Shown here: in pieces, positions 23,675 through 34,059 of the stretch
Numbering within the stretch: position 1 is the stretch's first letter
Layout: each line of letters begins with the position of its first letter
NCBI GenBank assembly: GCA_022496805.1
Contig: CM040085.1
Coordinates: forward strand, 50,621,811 to 50,685,810
Direction: 5' to 3'
Length of the DNA: 64,000 nt
Origin: Pohlia nutans
Lineage: Eukaryota; Streptophyta; Bryopsida; Bryales; Mniaceae
Made by a program: the position numbers and the translations under genes
The notes under the pieces: model-generated
Told to the model about the DNA's origin: nothing
The model's input: the letters and a program-made list of their open reading frames with translations, nothing else
Databases searched by the model: none

Positions 23675-24112
23675 TCAACCGTATGGTCTACGTGTCACAT
23701 TTGCATTCCGGTTGTATGAGTCTATCAGCCTAACGGTCGACATTTTCCCAATCGAAAAATCCCTACTGAACGGTTTCATTACAGCAGGGTCACACTTGTG
23801 TCCCAGCAAATCCTTGGAATATGTACCAGAAGGAATGTTTCCAACCTTGGAGTATGCATGATTGACGATGCGTGCATCGTCATTGTGATCTGAATCAAAC
23901 GCAACCTCTGGTTCATCACACTCAATCAATTTCGCACGTTGTTTCCCGCGGTCAACCACGGTAGAGCGCTGCTCGTATTGCCCATCTATCTCCACTTGAA
24001 TAGCAGGCTGAAATGGTATTGCGTCATCGCAGACACTGGTGATGTCGACGACCTCGTCTAACAAGCTCTCCATGATAACTGCAAACCCACCATAGACACC
24101 ACGCCCATCCAA
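23675..24112 (-). CDS. Hypothetical protein, 145 codons
   Basis: Function not recognised. The open frame starts MDGRGVYGGFAVIMES; a second ATG at codon 14 is possible. The middle is acidic (IECDEPEVAFDSDHNDD) and the C-terminus is basic (SYNRNANVTRRPYG). No membrane segment, signal peptide or known motif is visible. It is divergent from the ORF at 24582, with about 470 bp between them. It may be one exon of a longer gene or a captured fragment in the MULE. Residue composition is protein-like rather than repetitive, which is the main reason to list it. Confidence 0.4.
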   Translation of the reverse strand: MDGRGVYGGFAVIMESLLDEVVDITSVCDDAIPFQPAIQVEIDGQYEQRSTVVDRGKQRAKLIECDEPEVAFDSDHNDDARIVNHAYSKVGNIPSGTYSKDLLGHKCDPAVMKPFSRDFSIGKMSTVRLIDSYNRNANVTRRPYG

Positions 24113-24581
24113 CAGGATGTCTACCAGTATGACAGTCTCCCAAACCGACGTATATGGTTTTCTAATCTGTTAAAGGACTTAGACTATGGAACTGACATCT
24201 AGATGTTTGGCCAGAAAAAGGCTCTAGTTTGACAGAAAGGCCGTCGGCTGGTCTATCATAAATTTGGGTTTAGAGTATTGCAAGGCGACATTTTTATATA
24301 GAAAGCGCCGCATTACTGCAACATGGGCAAAGGTTGGATGCATACAGCCAAAAGCGCCGGGTTTAGGAATTATGGTAGCCTTTTGAATTTCAGTTTAAGG
24401 TGCACTAAGAATGCTAATATGAGTGACAATGTATAAGATTGCGGCTACAGTAGTATTTAGGGGTGAACGCCGCAAAATTTGCTATATTCTAGAGTTCCTG
24501 TTGGCAAAGTTCATGTGGCATCATGATGCTATTTTAGAAATCAAAGATAGCAAAGGCATATAGATATGCCATCCAAATGGT
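24113..24581. promoter_or_regulatory. Divergent intergenic region
   Basis: 469 bp between two start codons facing away from each other. TTTTTATATAGAAAG near 24290 is a TATA-like box on the plus strand, but it lies far from the 24582 ATG. No other element is recognised. Confidence 0.3.
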
Positions 24582-25379
24582 ATGCCTCTCCCTAAACTTG
24601 CTGGCGATCTCCATCACGGTCCATTAGCTGCTGCAGCTGTCGTATTTCCGTCTGTCTCCATGGCCCGCATCTACGTTACAGGTCACGAGGTTCCCATGGT
24701 AGTAGAGATGGGTTGGGATAAGTACGCTCGAGTTTCGGCCCTAGATCTCGCTGTTCGTTTTGGCTTAGTAGCATCATCAATAATGGTAGAGCTAGAAGTC
24801 CGTGGTAGGAACGGGTCTGTGGAATCAAGTGTGCTGCAGATGAGGGGGGACGACCCGGAAGGATACTACTGGATGCTTTGTGCTGGTCAGTACAGAGCTT
24901 ATGGCTTGTTGAACTCATCCCATGGAGTTCGACAAATTGACGATTGTTTGTCAAACAATGAATGGGAAGGATTGGGCGGTAGGGACAAGTCACTGTATCC
25001 CGAAGTCACTAGGAATGGGTTCACATTCCAGATGCAATACCCTATTGCTTCAGTCGAGGGAGCAGTGGAATTGTGGCTGTGGGAATTTCCACAAAGCAAA
25101 ACTCATTGGATAGATCTGGCGGTCATGCTATTAGACAAAGATGTTCTAGATAGGTATGGAGTTCCGTGTGATATTTGGGACAACTCTCCAAGGGACCCGA
25201 TGGTGTGGTGGCTGATGTGGTCACACTACATATGTGAGTTGCTAGGCCTACCGGACCCTTGCAACATCGAGGTGAACGAGGTTATTCCGATAGAGTTATC
25301 GATTGCACTGCAGGAACGCTTTGATGATGCAGACAAGGCTCCGTTTTGGGACTCGATTGAAAATAGCGAGAAATTCTAA
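24582..25379 (+). CDS. Hypothetical protein, 265 codons
   Basis: Unbroken frame ending TAA. The first ATG is at 24582. The ATG at 24660 (CTCCATGGC context, MARIYVTGHEVP) may be the true start, giving 239 residues. The protein is not repetitive and is rich in W and acidic residues: MGWDKYARVSALDLAV, DPEGYYWMLCAGQYRAYG, LWLWEFPQSKTHWIDLAVML, DPMVWWLMWSHYICELLGLP. The last could be a buried helix; no clear membrane span or zinc motif is present. I do not recognise the family. Inside the MULE, so it is either captured cargo or a gene of the element. It is intact, unlike most coding sequence in this window. Confidence 0.55.
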   Translation: MPLPKLAGDLHHGPLAAAAVVFPSVSMARIYVTGHEVPMVVEMGWDKYARVSALDLAVRFGLVASSIMVELEVRGRNGSVESSVLQMRGDDPEGYYWMLCAGQYRAYGLLNSSHGVRQIDDCLSNNEWEGLGGRDKSLYPEVTRNGFTFQMQYPIASVEGAVELWLWEFPQSKTHWIDLAVMLLDKDVLDRYGVPCDIWDNSPRDPMVWWLMWSHYICELLGLPDPCNIEVNEVIPIELSIALQERFDDADKAPFWDSIENSEKF

Positions 25380-25499
25380 TACATGGATGACCTTAGAGTA
25401 TTGGAAGCTCAGGACGGCAATCATACTACGTACTGTTTGTTGCAAACATGAATGTAATACAACATACTATAATAAAGTTTGAAAAGTCAGACAGTAGTC

Positions 25500-26240
25500 T
25501 GAAAACTTGCGCACCTTAGCTGTGGCACCAACAAGTAGTGCGTACCTGTTGCGAGGCATGCTCGTGTACGAGCACCAGTCCATCCTCATCATGCATCCAT
25601 GGATGCTAGGACGTCGAACCAAGGAGACCATGGAACCACGGCAAACCCTTGGGATGTGGCCTCGGTCTCGAGACCAGTCTCGAGGGGTAAGGGTCAAGTC
25701 CATCCTCTGTGCCATGGTCGCCGTGGGTTTGGATCTGCAATGGCTCCATGGCTTACGTGCTTCGAAAACTGGGAGGGTCAGTTCTGACCAATATCTGGCC
25801 CTAACGATTCTGGAACCACTCAAGCCATGAAGCCACGGAACAGTTGACCTCAGGGCAAACATGGCACCGAGGATTCACGAGGCAACAACAAACTGTTTCT
25901 AAAACCCTCACCCCTGGAATGTGGTCTCGGCCCCGAGACCACTATCTGGCCCTCCGAGTTCTCAGACCATGTAAGCCATGCAACCACGGCACAGAGGATG
26001 GACTTGAAACAGCATCATGTTTCCTAAACCCTTACCCCTCGAGACTGGTCTGGACTCCAGACAACTATCTGACCCTCCCGGTTCTCGAACCACTTAAGCC
26101 ATGGAACAACCATGGCAGCGAGGATTGACATGGAAACAACAAACTGTTTCTAGAACCCGCACCCCTGGAATGTGGTCTCAAAACCAACCCCTATCCAACC
26201 CTCCCGGTTCTCGAACCAAGCAGACCATGGAACCACGGCA
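25500..26240. repeat. Degenerate tandem repeats with ACCATGGAACCACGGCAAAC words
   Basis: Units of about 110-130 bp recur with words such as CTGGCCCT..., TCGAACCA, GACCATGGAACCACGGCA and TCGAGACCA. Short reading frames here are by-products. A related word also closes the next array near 27390. Confidence 0.7.
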
Positions 26241-27440
26241 AACAAAACACATGGGCTGTTACGAACCTTGGATTTACCACAGAGGTTTTTTGGATTTACC
26301 ACAGAGGTTGTGAGTGTGGTGTGTAAATATTTGTATGTGTGTGGGGGGGGTGCTGCTCGTCCTCGGCCACGAGGATGACCCGCTCGCTGCATCCAAGGGC
26401 TGTCACGACCCTTAAATTTACCACGAAGGTCCATTATTGTAAGTCAAGTGTTCGAAGACTTTTGTGTGTGGGGCTGTTCGTGTTACTCGGCCACGACGAT
26501 GACATGCTTGCTTTGTCCCTGGGCTCCCACGATCCACGGATTTATCATGGAGGTTTATTTTGTATGTCAAGTGTTTAAATAATTTTGGCTGTGTGGGGGC
26601 TGTTGGTCGTCCTCGGCTACGAGGACGACATTCTGGCTGCATCCGTGGGACCGTGGGATCCTTGGATGCTCAACGGATGAGTCGATTCTGTTCATCCTGT
26701 GTTTGAATCAAATTGACTTTGGTGCTTTTTGGGACGTCCTCGGCTACGAGGACGACATTCTGGCTGCATCCATGGGCCCATGGAATCCTTGGATGTTCCA
26801 TGGATGAGTCGTTTCTATTCATCCTGTGTTTGAATCAAATTGACTTTGGTGCTTTTTTGGACGTCCTCGGCCACGAGGACGACATAACTTACTGGCTGCA
26901 TCCATGGGCCCATGGAAACCTTGGATGTTCCATGGATGAGTCGTTTCTGTTCATCCTGTGTTTAAATCAAATTGACTTTGGTGCTTTTTTGGACGTCCTC
27001 GGCCACCGCTGAGGACGACATAACTTACCGGCTGCAGCCGTGGGCTGTCACTAACCTTGGAGTTACCAAGGAGGTTTATAATCCACCGGGTGCTTTTACC
27101 GCGGGGGTTTTTTTTTTCTGTAAGTCAAGCGTTTGAATATTTTTGAGTTTGGGGGGCTGCTGGTCGTCCTCGGCCACGAGGACGACATGTGAGCTGCATC
27201 CATGGGCTGTCACGAACGTTGGAAATACCAAGGAGGTTTATAATCCACTAGGGGCTTTTACCGCTGGGTTTTTTTTTCCTGTAAGTCAAGCGTTTGAATA
27301 TTTTTGAGTTTGGGGGGCTGCTGGTCGTCCTCGCCACGAGCACCAGTCCATCCTAGTCGTGCATCCATGGAACCCAGGACTTCGAACCAAACAGACCATG
27401 GAACCACGGCAAACAAACCGACCAGGGAACCACGGCAATG
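26241..27440. repeat. GTCCTCG-hairpin minisatellite, block 1
   Basis: Units of about 127 bp (26700-27010) and about 162 bp (27090-27350) each hold GTCCTCGGCCACGAGGAC, an inverted repeat with a 7-bp stem and GCCA loop, followed by GGCTGCATCCATGG and CCATGGATGAG, which can also pair. The same family fills introns of the DGNH gene at 34060-36420 and 52800-53290. Confidence 0.82.
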
Positions 27441-27701
27441 ACAAACCTAAGGCATTGAAGGATCCGCGGTTTAAAAACATAGAAGCCTATCGATACATGA
27501 GTTCTATAAAGTGGTTTGCACAAAGAATGAGACGCGCATGCAGGCTAAAACAAGCAGAGGGCACCCGTTTAAAATGCGCGAACTCAAAATTAATATATTA
27601 CTTTGAGATCAATGATTATCATTAAAACCCGGAGAAAAGGTCCACTTAATATGACTGTTGATAGTCAAATGTAGACTTTGTCGATATACTAAATAAAATG
27701 C
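27441..27701. other. Short non-coding gap downstream of the transposase
   Basis: AT-rich, with no gene seen. AATAAAATG on the minus side near 27690 could serve the transposase 3' end, but this is weak. Confidence 0.3.
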
Positions 27702-30700
27702 CTATGAGTTAGATCGGGTCAAAATTCCACTCTCGAGAAGGAGCTTAATTTCGTTGAAGCTGAAAGTCGGGGCATGCATGAATAGGTCGACGTTGGGGTC
27801 ACGCTTGCACACCTTTATGAAGACGTAATAAATGTGCTTGCAATAGCTGAAATAGCCACCTTTCTTACCGAACTTGACCATGGTTTGTTTGAATGCAGGA
27901 CAGGTGCATGCACGTTCCGAGCTCACTGTAATCTGGTATTGTGTCACAGCAGGTGGAGTTCCAGAGTCCAGAGCAATGATGCACCCATAGCCTGGGTGCG
28001 GTACCATCGTAACGCCGTAGAGTCTGGCCTTCAAAATCTTGGAGGAATCGATGCTGAGACACTGCTTGGAGGTGGGAACGTTGGCTTGACGGCGAACTTT
28101 TTTGGACTTACGCTTTCCTGGATACCGGTCTGCATTACTTGGCACTGGGACAGTGGATATATCTGAAGGCAGCGGTGCATTGGAAAATAGCCTCCTGGGA
28201 GACACTTGAATTTTTTGTGGGAGCTGAAACCCTGCAGCTTCGAGCGCTTGAATCTCTTTGAGCTTGAGGTTCGTTCCCAGCTTCACGGGCCACACATCAG
28301 GAATTGGCGGCCTTGGTTCCGTGGACGAAAAGTGCCTCACCCACTTTCGTCGAGTGCCCTTCACGCACCTGACGATGTCATCAGGGCAAAAGAAGAATTG
28401 TTCGGTCATCTCCCTGCCCAACCTCACGTTCAGCCATTCACCGGTGTATGTTGGAGCGGGGGTGTTAGTCAAATTCCGGACAATTTTGGCTACGCACTTC
28501 TTCTTAGTTACTGCTCAGTCTCATTGCCCAACACGACTTGGCACTCGTTTTGGACAGCCGAGCAATGTGCCAAAGTCGCTCGTTCACAGTGGATTCCTGG
28601 ACCGCGGTAATATGCTGAATACCACCTTCCAGGACAGGTGGTGAGGATGGAATCACGGGAGATGCGATGACCTCTGGAGCTTTGGATTCTTCCTCCTCGG
28701 CTATGACTGGTAGAGAGGCTACTCTCTCTCGAGCAGCTCGCTTCAATCCTCGGGGGCAAGAGTAGTTCATTGTATCCGGCCGATGAGACTCACCGTCGTC
28801 TCCAAGCGGCAGGTCTGGCTTGCGCTTGGTTGAGCCGAATACCTCCTCTCCTTCCTGGTGAGGATCACGGATGCAAAACTCATCAGCTCCGGGCATGTCC
28901 AGCATTGCCTCTTTGAGCACTCTAGGGTCGCCTGTGTTTCTGGCGCGCCGTTGTGCATTTCTTAGTTTGAGCTCGTTCTTGCAGGGACCGGATCCTCCAA
29001 CGTCTCCCTTTAGGAATTGGTAGTATGCCACTACCTGCATAAACGCGCGTATGTAGTCGTCGACAGTGGCAACGTAGAGGTCATTACCTCTGTTGCCTGA
29101 TGCTTGAAGCCACTTGTTGTGCATAGTCTCGGCAAGGTTGCAGGACGGCATGTCCGCTAAGGCCTCTTCGTCAAGGTTCTGTAGAAGTCTATCAAAACGA
29201 AGGTCAGTTGAAAATATTAGTAAGCATGGCTTTGGAAAGAGATAGTGAAGGGGAGTATGTACTCACGAACTGCATGCAGCCACCCCATTGTCGATATCTG
29301 AAGTGCCAGAAGGCTAGCCAAAGATCCAAGTGTCTCAACGATGTCTCGGATGCAGCTCCAGAAGACAGCCACCAAGCCCTAATGGCTAGGTATCTCATAT
29401 CGGCCTCAGCCATGGTCGTGGAATCTCTATACTGCATGCAAAGGCGCTTATGCTGTTCTCGAAATTCTTCGGCAATGTACTGCTTGTTATGCTTCTCGAA
29501 GGATTGAGACCAATGAAAGTAGCACGTCCTCTCCTAATCCGCCATTGGATCTTTCGGATTCCCATTTCCGTAAATGATCCTCAGCGCATTCCAATTGGCT
29601 TGTGCACTATCCGCCATGAATCCCATGAATTGTGGGTTGGGAATGCCATGCCTCTCCATGACAGCATTCAGGTTCTTCCAGAAGACAATCTGAGCAGCTG
29701 TGTCTTCCGATTGCATGTCACAGCATGCAATGGTCATGACACGACAATACGTAGAGTCGTAAACATGGCAATCCATCGTAGTCCAATGTTTCACACGTTT
29801 GACATGGTCAAACATGATCCAACAGTTCTCAAGATCTCCTCCCGTTTGCATCCTCTTGACCAAATCCACACCACTACCCGGACCCATCTCGGACATTTTG
29901 AAAATGAAGACCTTGTCGGAATCTTCACCTTGTCCAGGGAACATGTTTTTTTGGACAAACGCCCAATTGCTGAGCCCTCTAAGTTTGGTGATACTGTCCA
30001 TGACACCATACCTCCTGAGGTATCTGAATGTCACAACTTTATTTCTTATGCTAGGAGATCCCATGTCTTTGAACCTATCAAGAACCGGCACGAGATCTTC
30101 AAAACTAAGAATTTTAGGCCGTTCGTCTTCAGAACTTAGAAGAAACTCACCTAATAGTTCCTTGCTGGCCTCAAGAACAACTGCACTCTTGGTTGCGGAT
30201 GGTGTTCTCTGGATTTGCTCCTCGATGACAGTGTTGATCTTGGACTTGGTATCTCGGTAGTCCCCAACCTTCACCGGGTGATTGTGATGTCCAAGATGAA
30301 TGCAAGCCCTTGTGACGTTCAGCCCACCATGGATGTAGTATATTTTAGTGCTACAGCTGTTCACACACGTGGGAGGCTCTTTGCAGACCTTGCAGACCAA
30401 AGTGGAGTTCTTTGGAGGCGACTCCTCCACCATGAATGGCCTCCACGTGCAGCCTTCAAACTCCGTATCATTTAACGGAGAGGTGCGGTGGGCACGCTTC
30501 AAATACTCGCACTCCTTGTTGCGACACTCCAAATGACCTACGCAGATCGAAAATCGAAACGACAAGCCCAATGGATTGGCGATGTTAGTTGTCATAGTTC
30601 TAGTCCACACATGGCCATCGTACCTCTTATCCATTCCCTGCATAGATCTTGCGGTTGTGTGAGACGTGTGAAGCGCAGCGGCAGGAAACTCGTACACTAC

Positions 30701-31456
30701 GTCACCGTCGAATTTGGGAAGAAGATAGTCCACCTTGATCGTTGTGATCGTGTCGTAATCAAGTTTCTTGAGCATGTTCTTCTTCCCATATAGGGTAGCT
30801 AGTCTCTTCAACTTGGGTAAGATTCTTGCAGCGGTGAGTGCCTTGGCAGAGGGAGAGGGAGAGGGACATGGAATATCGTTCAAGTTGATGGATTCCAGAC
30901 TATGAGTGGCATAAGACTTTGATGAAGGAGAGCTTAGATTGTGAATGGGAGGACGTTTAGTGACCGTCTCAGTATCAGACGAATCACTCGAGAGAGCAAT
31001 GTACGAAGTTGGTTCCGACTCAGGCTTGATTGAAGTGGATGATCCGAAAAGGGGAGTGAGTTCCACATCTACATCATGCTCAACTTTGACATTTCTAAGA
31101 AGAGGAGTATGGATTGTGCACGTGGATGACTGATTTGGTCTACCCTTGTCCATCGTCATAGGGAGACCGTAGACATCATACTTTCCAGGCCCAAGCTCCC
31201 ACACTAGACTTTGAGTCGGGCTCTGGTGTGGCTGCTCAATAACTGTGTGAGACGGGGACGACTGATTAGAATCATCAAAGACGTGCTTTTCGACATATAG
31301 ACTCGATTCGTCAAAATGAAATCTCATACTGAGATGTTTACTGGACACAACAGCAACTCCCTCGCCATTCACTGGGAACGAGACAGGAGTATTTGATCCA
31401 TACGCTGAAAGGATTGCAGCTTGCAAAGGGAGCTCAGATATAGTAGTGGATGCCAT
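27702..31456 (-). pseudogene. MULE transposase with zinc-binding and SWIM domains (nearly intact)
   Basis: DDE transposase, acts in the nucleus on the element ends. ATG at 31456 (MASTTISELP, in good context). N-terminal part is Ser-rich and acidic. Then a Cys/His region (CRNKECEYL, CKVCKEPPTC, HLGHHNHP). The catalytic region shows D in TTMDCHVYD and D in FMADSAQANW. An in-frame TAG at 29534-29536 follows, after which the same frame continues with RTCYFHWSQSFEKH to about 29250. An intron with donor GTGAGT near 29265 leads to SCNLAETMHNKWLQASGN (29151-28504), then a frame change near 28500, then 28472-27702 with the SWIM motif ACTCPAF...YCKHIYYV. So one stop and one unclear junction separate it from an intact gene. 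Homologous plant MULE and FAR1-like proteins share the SWIM finger. Confidence 0.82.
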
Positions 31457-31975
31457 GACAAAGATCGCAAAGAACAAAGAATGCGAGGATTGTTCAGACT
31501 GGAAGGTTTTGACGATAAAATACTGAATTGTGGATGCTTGGACGATGTTGGAATCAATAGTTTTGAGAACTAATGTTGATGAATGCGTTCATCACTGACT
31601 CAATCATTGTAGTCCAAACACCAACTTAAGGTTGCGGCCGAAATTCTCAACACCCCAACTAAGCATTCTCTTAATTTGCAAACATTCGATTGAGGACAGA
31701 TCTGTTTAGAAAAAGGGGTTACATTTAGATTTCGCCGATCTCTAAAGATGTAGGAATTGCGGAACTTTTTGAAATGTGTCAGTACAGAAATATAATGGCA
31801 CGGTCATAAACACAAGCACATGGGCCTGGCATTATTTAGCATCTTCTGGAACAGTTTGATTCCCCAGCTTTGAGTATATATCCTATGTGTGACTAAACTA
31901 GATCAATGTAGAGAACCGCTGCAATGAGATAGAAAGTGATAGAATGACAGAGGACGAGATTGTTGTAGGGTACAC
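31457..31975. promoter_or_regulatory. Shared promoter region between transposase and DGNH gene copy B
   Basis: The two start codons, 31456 on the minus strand and 31976 on the plus strand, face away from each other across 519 bp. TATATAT at 31875-31881 lies about 95 bp upstream of the plus-strand ATG. Two short upstream ATGs occur near 31925 and 31944. Divergent transcription from one region would couple the two genes. Confidence 0.5.
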
Positions 31976-32425
31976 ATGAAGCAAGCAGCACCTTCGAAGA
32001 ACGTGACACCAAAGAAGAAGAGGAGACGTGTTCAGACGGAATTTAGTGGCGGCAAGGCAAAACGAAGAAAGGAAGCCAGGAGGTTGAAGCTCGAGAGCTT
32101 GCTTCTAGGTACTCCTAGAAAGCAACCTGAGGTGGATGTTGACGACGTAGGATTGAAGAGTAGAAAGCATCGTAGCATCAACAAACTAACGCTAGGTTCA
32201 ATTGATGAGGGAATTGAAGAGGACCGAGAGCGCACGGAATTAGGAGAAACTTTGCCTTTGGACATAGTCGATCTAATGTCAGAACACCAGCGAAAAACGA
32301 GGAAAGTCGATCGCTGCCGTTCAAATATGAACGTCCGGTCTTGGCTTGACAACAACTACAGTAAGGAGCAATTCAAGATTGCAGACGAAGATACGGAAAT
32401 CAAGAATGGTGGCGAACTTATTGAG
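31976..32425 (+). pseudogene. Copy B exon 1: basic, NLS-like
   Basis: 150 codons from ATG 31976 to the donor GAG/GTAATT. It starts MKQAAPSKNVTPKKKRRRV and has further KAKRRKEARRLK, typical of nuclear localisation signals. The frame would run only six codons past the donor before a stop. Assignment to the DGNH gene rests on phase 0 at both sides, and I cannot show a copy A counterpart. Confidence 0.5.
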
Positions 32426-33623
32426 GTAATTGGGTGGAGTTGGTAATCTATGAATGTTCGAAGTGTCTTGTGAAGTGTCTTGTGAAGTGTCTTGTGAAGC
32501 TTGGTTGTAGTCGTATCATGAAGAGCTCCATATCTATAATTCCAATTTGCCAAACCTTGAAGATAGGAAAGTTAGAATATCTACTGTTGGGTTAAGTTGA
32601 TAACGTAGTAGGCAGTGTCAACACTTCCATGTCGAATATATAGTAGACGTTTAAACAATGTATGTCGGCAGTTTCAAAACTGTTTATTAAATATTCGGAA
32701 ATTAACAAGTAACCTTATTTTTTCTGAAGCTTGACGTTTTCATAATTTATTTTGTACAATAATTCATTGACTTTGTAGTTGATGTTTTCGACGAACTACT
32801 TAATGAACTCATATCATTTTCGGCAGGTTCATGAGAAATTAAATCCTGCCAGCCATCCCTTCCACTGAATGTACTCTAAAGTATACGCTTGAAACTGATG
32901 TCCATTGAACCGAGGATACATACATGGAACCAAGGATGCATTCATGGAACCGAGGATGTAAAGCTGTTTAGGGGCCAGTAGAGGCAGTGGAGCCAGTCGA
33001 GGCAACGGGGCATCCATGGAACCGAGGATGAAACTGGGATTAGCGGTTTCGGGAGGTCATCGGGTAGGTCATCGGGCATGGGCGTTGTAGTTCAGCGGGC
33101 AATGTGGCGTGTGACCCGTTCCATAGTAGGTTAGAGAGTTAGGACATACTATGGAGTTAAATTAATAACGTAGTAGGGAGTGTCGGCACTTCCATGTCGA
33201 ATAGATAGTAGACGTTTAAACAATGTAGGTCGGAACTTTTAAAACTAATTATTAAAAATCCAGCTTTTATCCAGTAACAATTTTTTTTGCGGCTGGGCGT
33301 TTTCATAACATATTGTGCCTTCCACTGAAGGTAAACAAAAAATTACGGTTGAAATTGATATCCATGAAACCGAGGATGCATTCATGGAACCGAGGACGTA
33401 AGGGGGTTTAGGGGCCAGGAGAGGCAATGTGGCCAGTAGAGGCAATGGGGTTAGTAGAGGCAACTGGGCATCCATGGAACCGAGGATGTAGCTGGGCTTA
33501 GCGGCTTTGGGCGCCGTAGATCATCGGGCACTATACCCTAGTGCTCGTCATTGCATTTGACTCGCCGCCATCCTACAATTTTAATTGTGCGCGTGACTGA
33601 GAGAACTCGTGATAGAGCCGCAG
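32426..33623 (+). repeat. Copy B intron 1 with CCATGGAACCGAGGATG repeats
   Basis: Non-coding. Two related blocks (32600-33040 and 33150-33500) repeat a sequence that includes AGTGTCRRCACTTCCATGTCGAATA, GTAGACGTTTAAACAATGTA-like words, and ATGGAACCGAGGATG. Given as part of an inferred intron; it could equally be intergenic. Confidence 0.5.
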
Positions 33624-33983
33624 GGGCGAGATGCGTCAGTCGAAGCAGTAGGGGCGGATGCTCAAAAGATGAGAAGGACTATCCTTGATGGACCATCGGT
33701 AGTTCTTGGTGGCGTGGACGAGTTGCATGAGTCGGAGGTTGACGCCGAGCAATGCAATGGCGATGCTGAATCCGGGGAAGGCGAGGACGATGCCGAGGAT
33801 GCGGAGGACGAAGCCCAAGACGAGGTCGAGTCCGGGAAGGCAGAGGAAGACGATCGTGACTCTGGGAGCGCGCAAGCAACTGAGGACCAGGGCAACAATG
33901 GCCATGGCTTGACCGAGGAAAGAGAGCAGGAAAATGATGAGCAGGACGAACCGCCGGCGGATTGTAACGAAAACGGGACTGAG
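33624..33983 (+). pseudogene. Copy B exon 2: very acidic
   Basis: 120 codons between an acceptor CCGCAG/GGG and donor GAG/GTAACG, both phase 0. Rich in E, D and A (EGEDDAEDAEDEAQDEVES). The short acidic exon of copy A (1952-1893, ELQENEEEDLE) is in the same place. Expected to be disordered. Confidence 0.5.
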
Positions 33984-34059
33984 GTAACGAAACCAATGTT
34001 TAGACTACTCTACGGATGTTTCTTTTCATGAGTCGAGTGATTGATTTTTTTTTTCTATG

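Noticed and set aside
31976..32446. Exon 1 ORF as part of the transposase
   Set aside because: Opposite strand and no transposase motif; basic region only.
33609..34031. Acidic 140-codon ORF as a separate gene
   Set aside because: It begins at a GTG and has splice sites in phase with neighbours; better explained as exon 2 of copy B.
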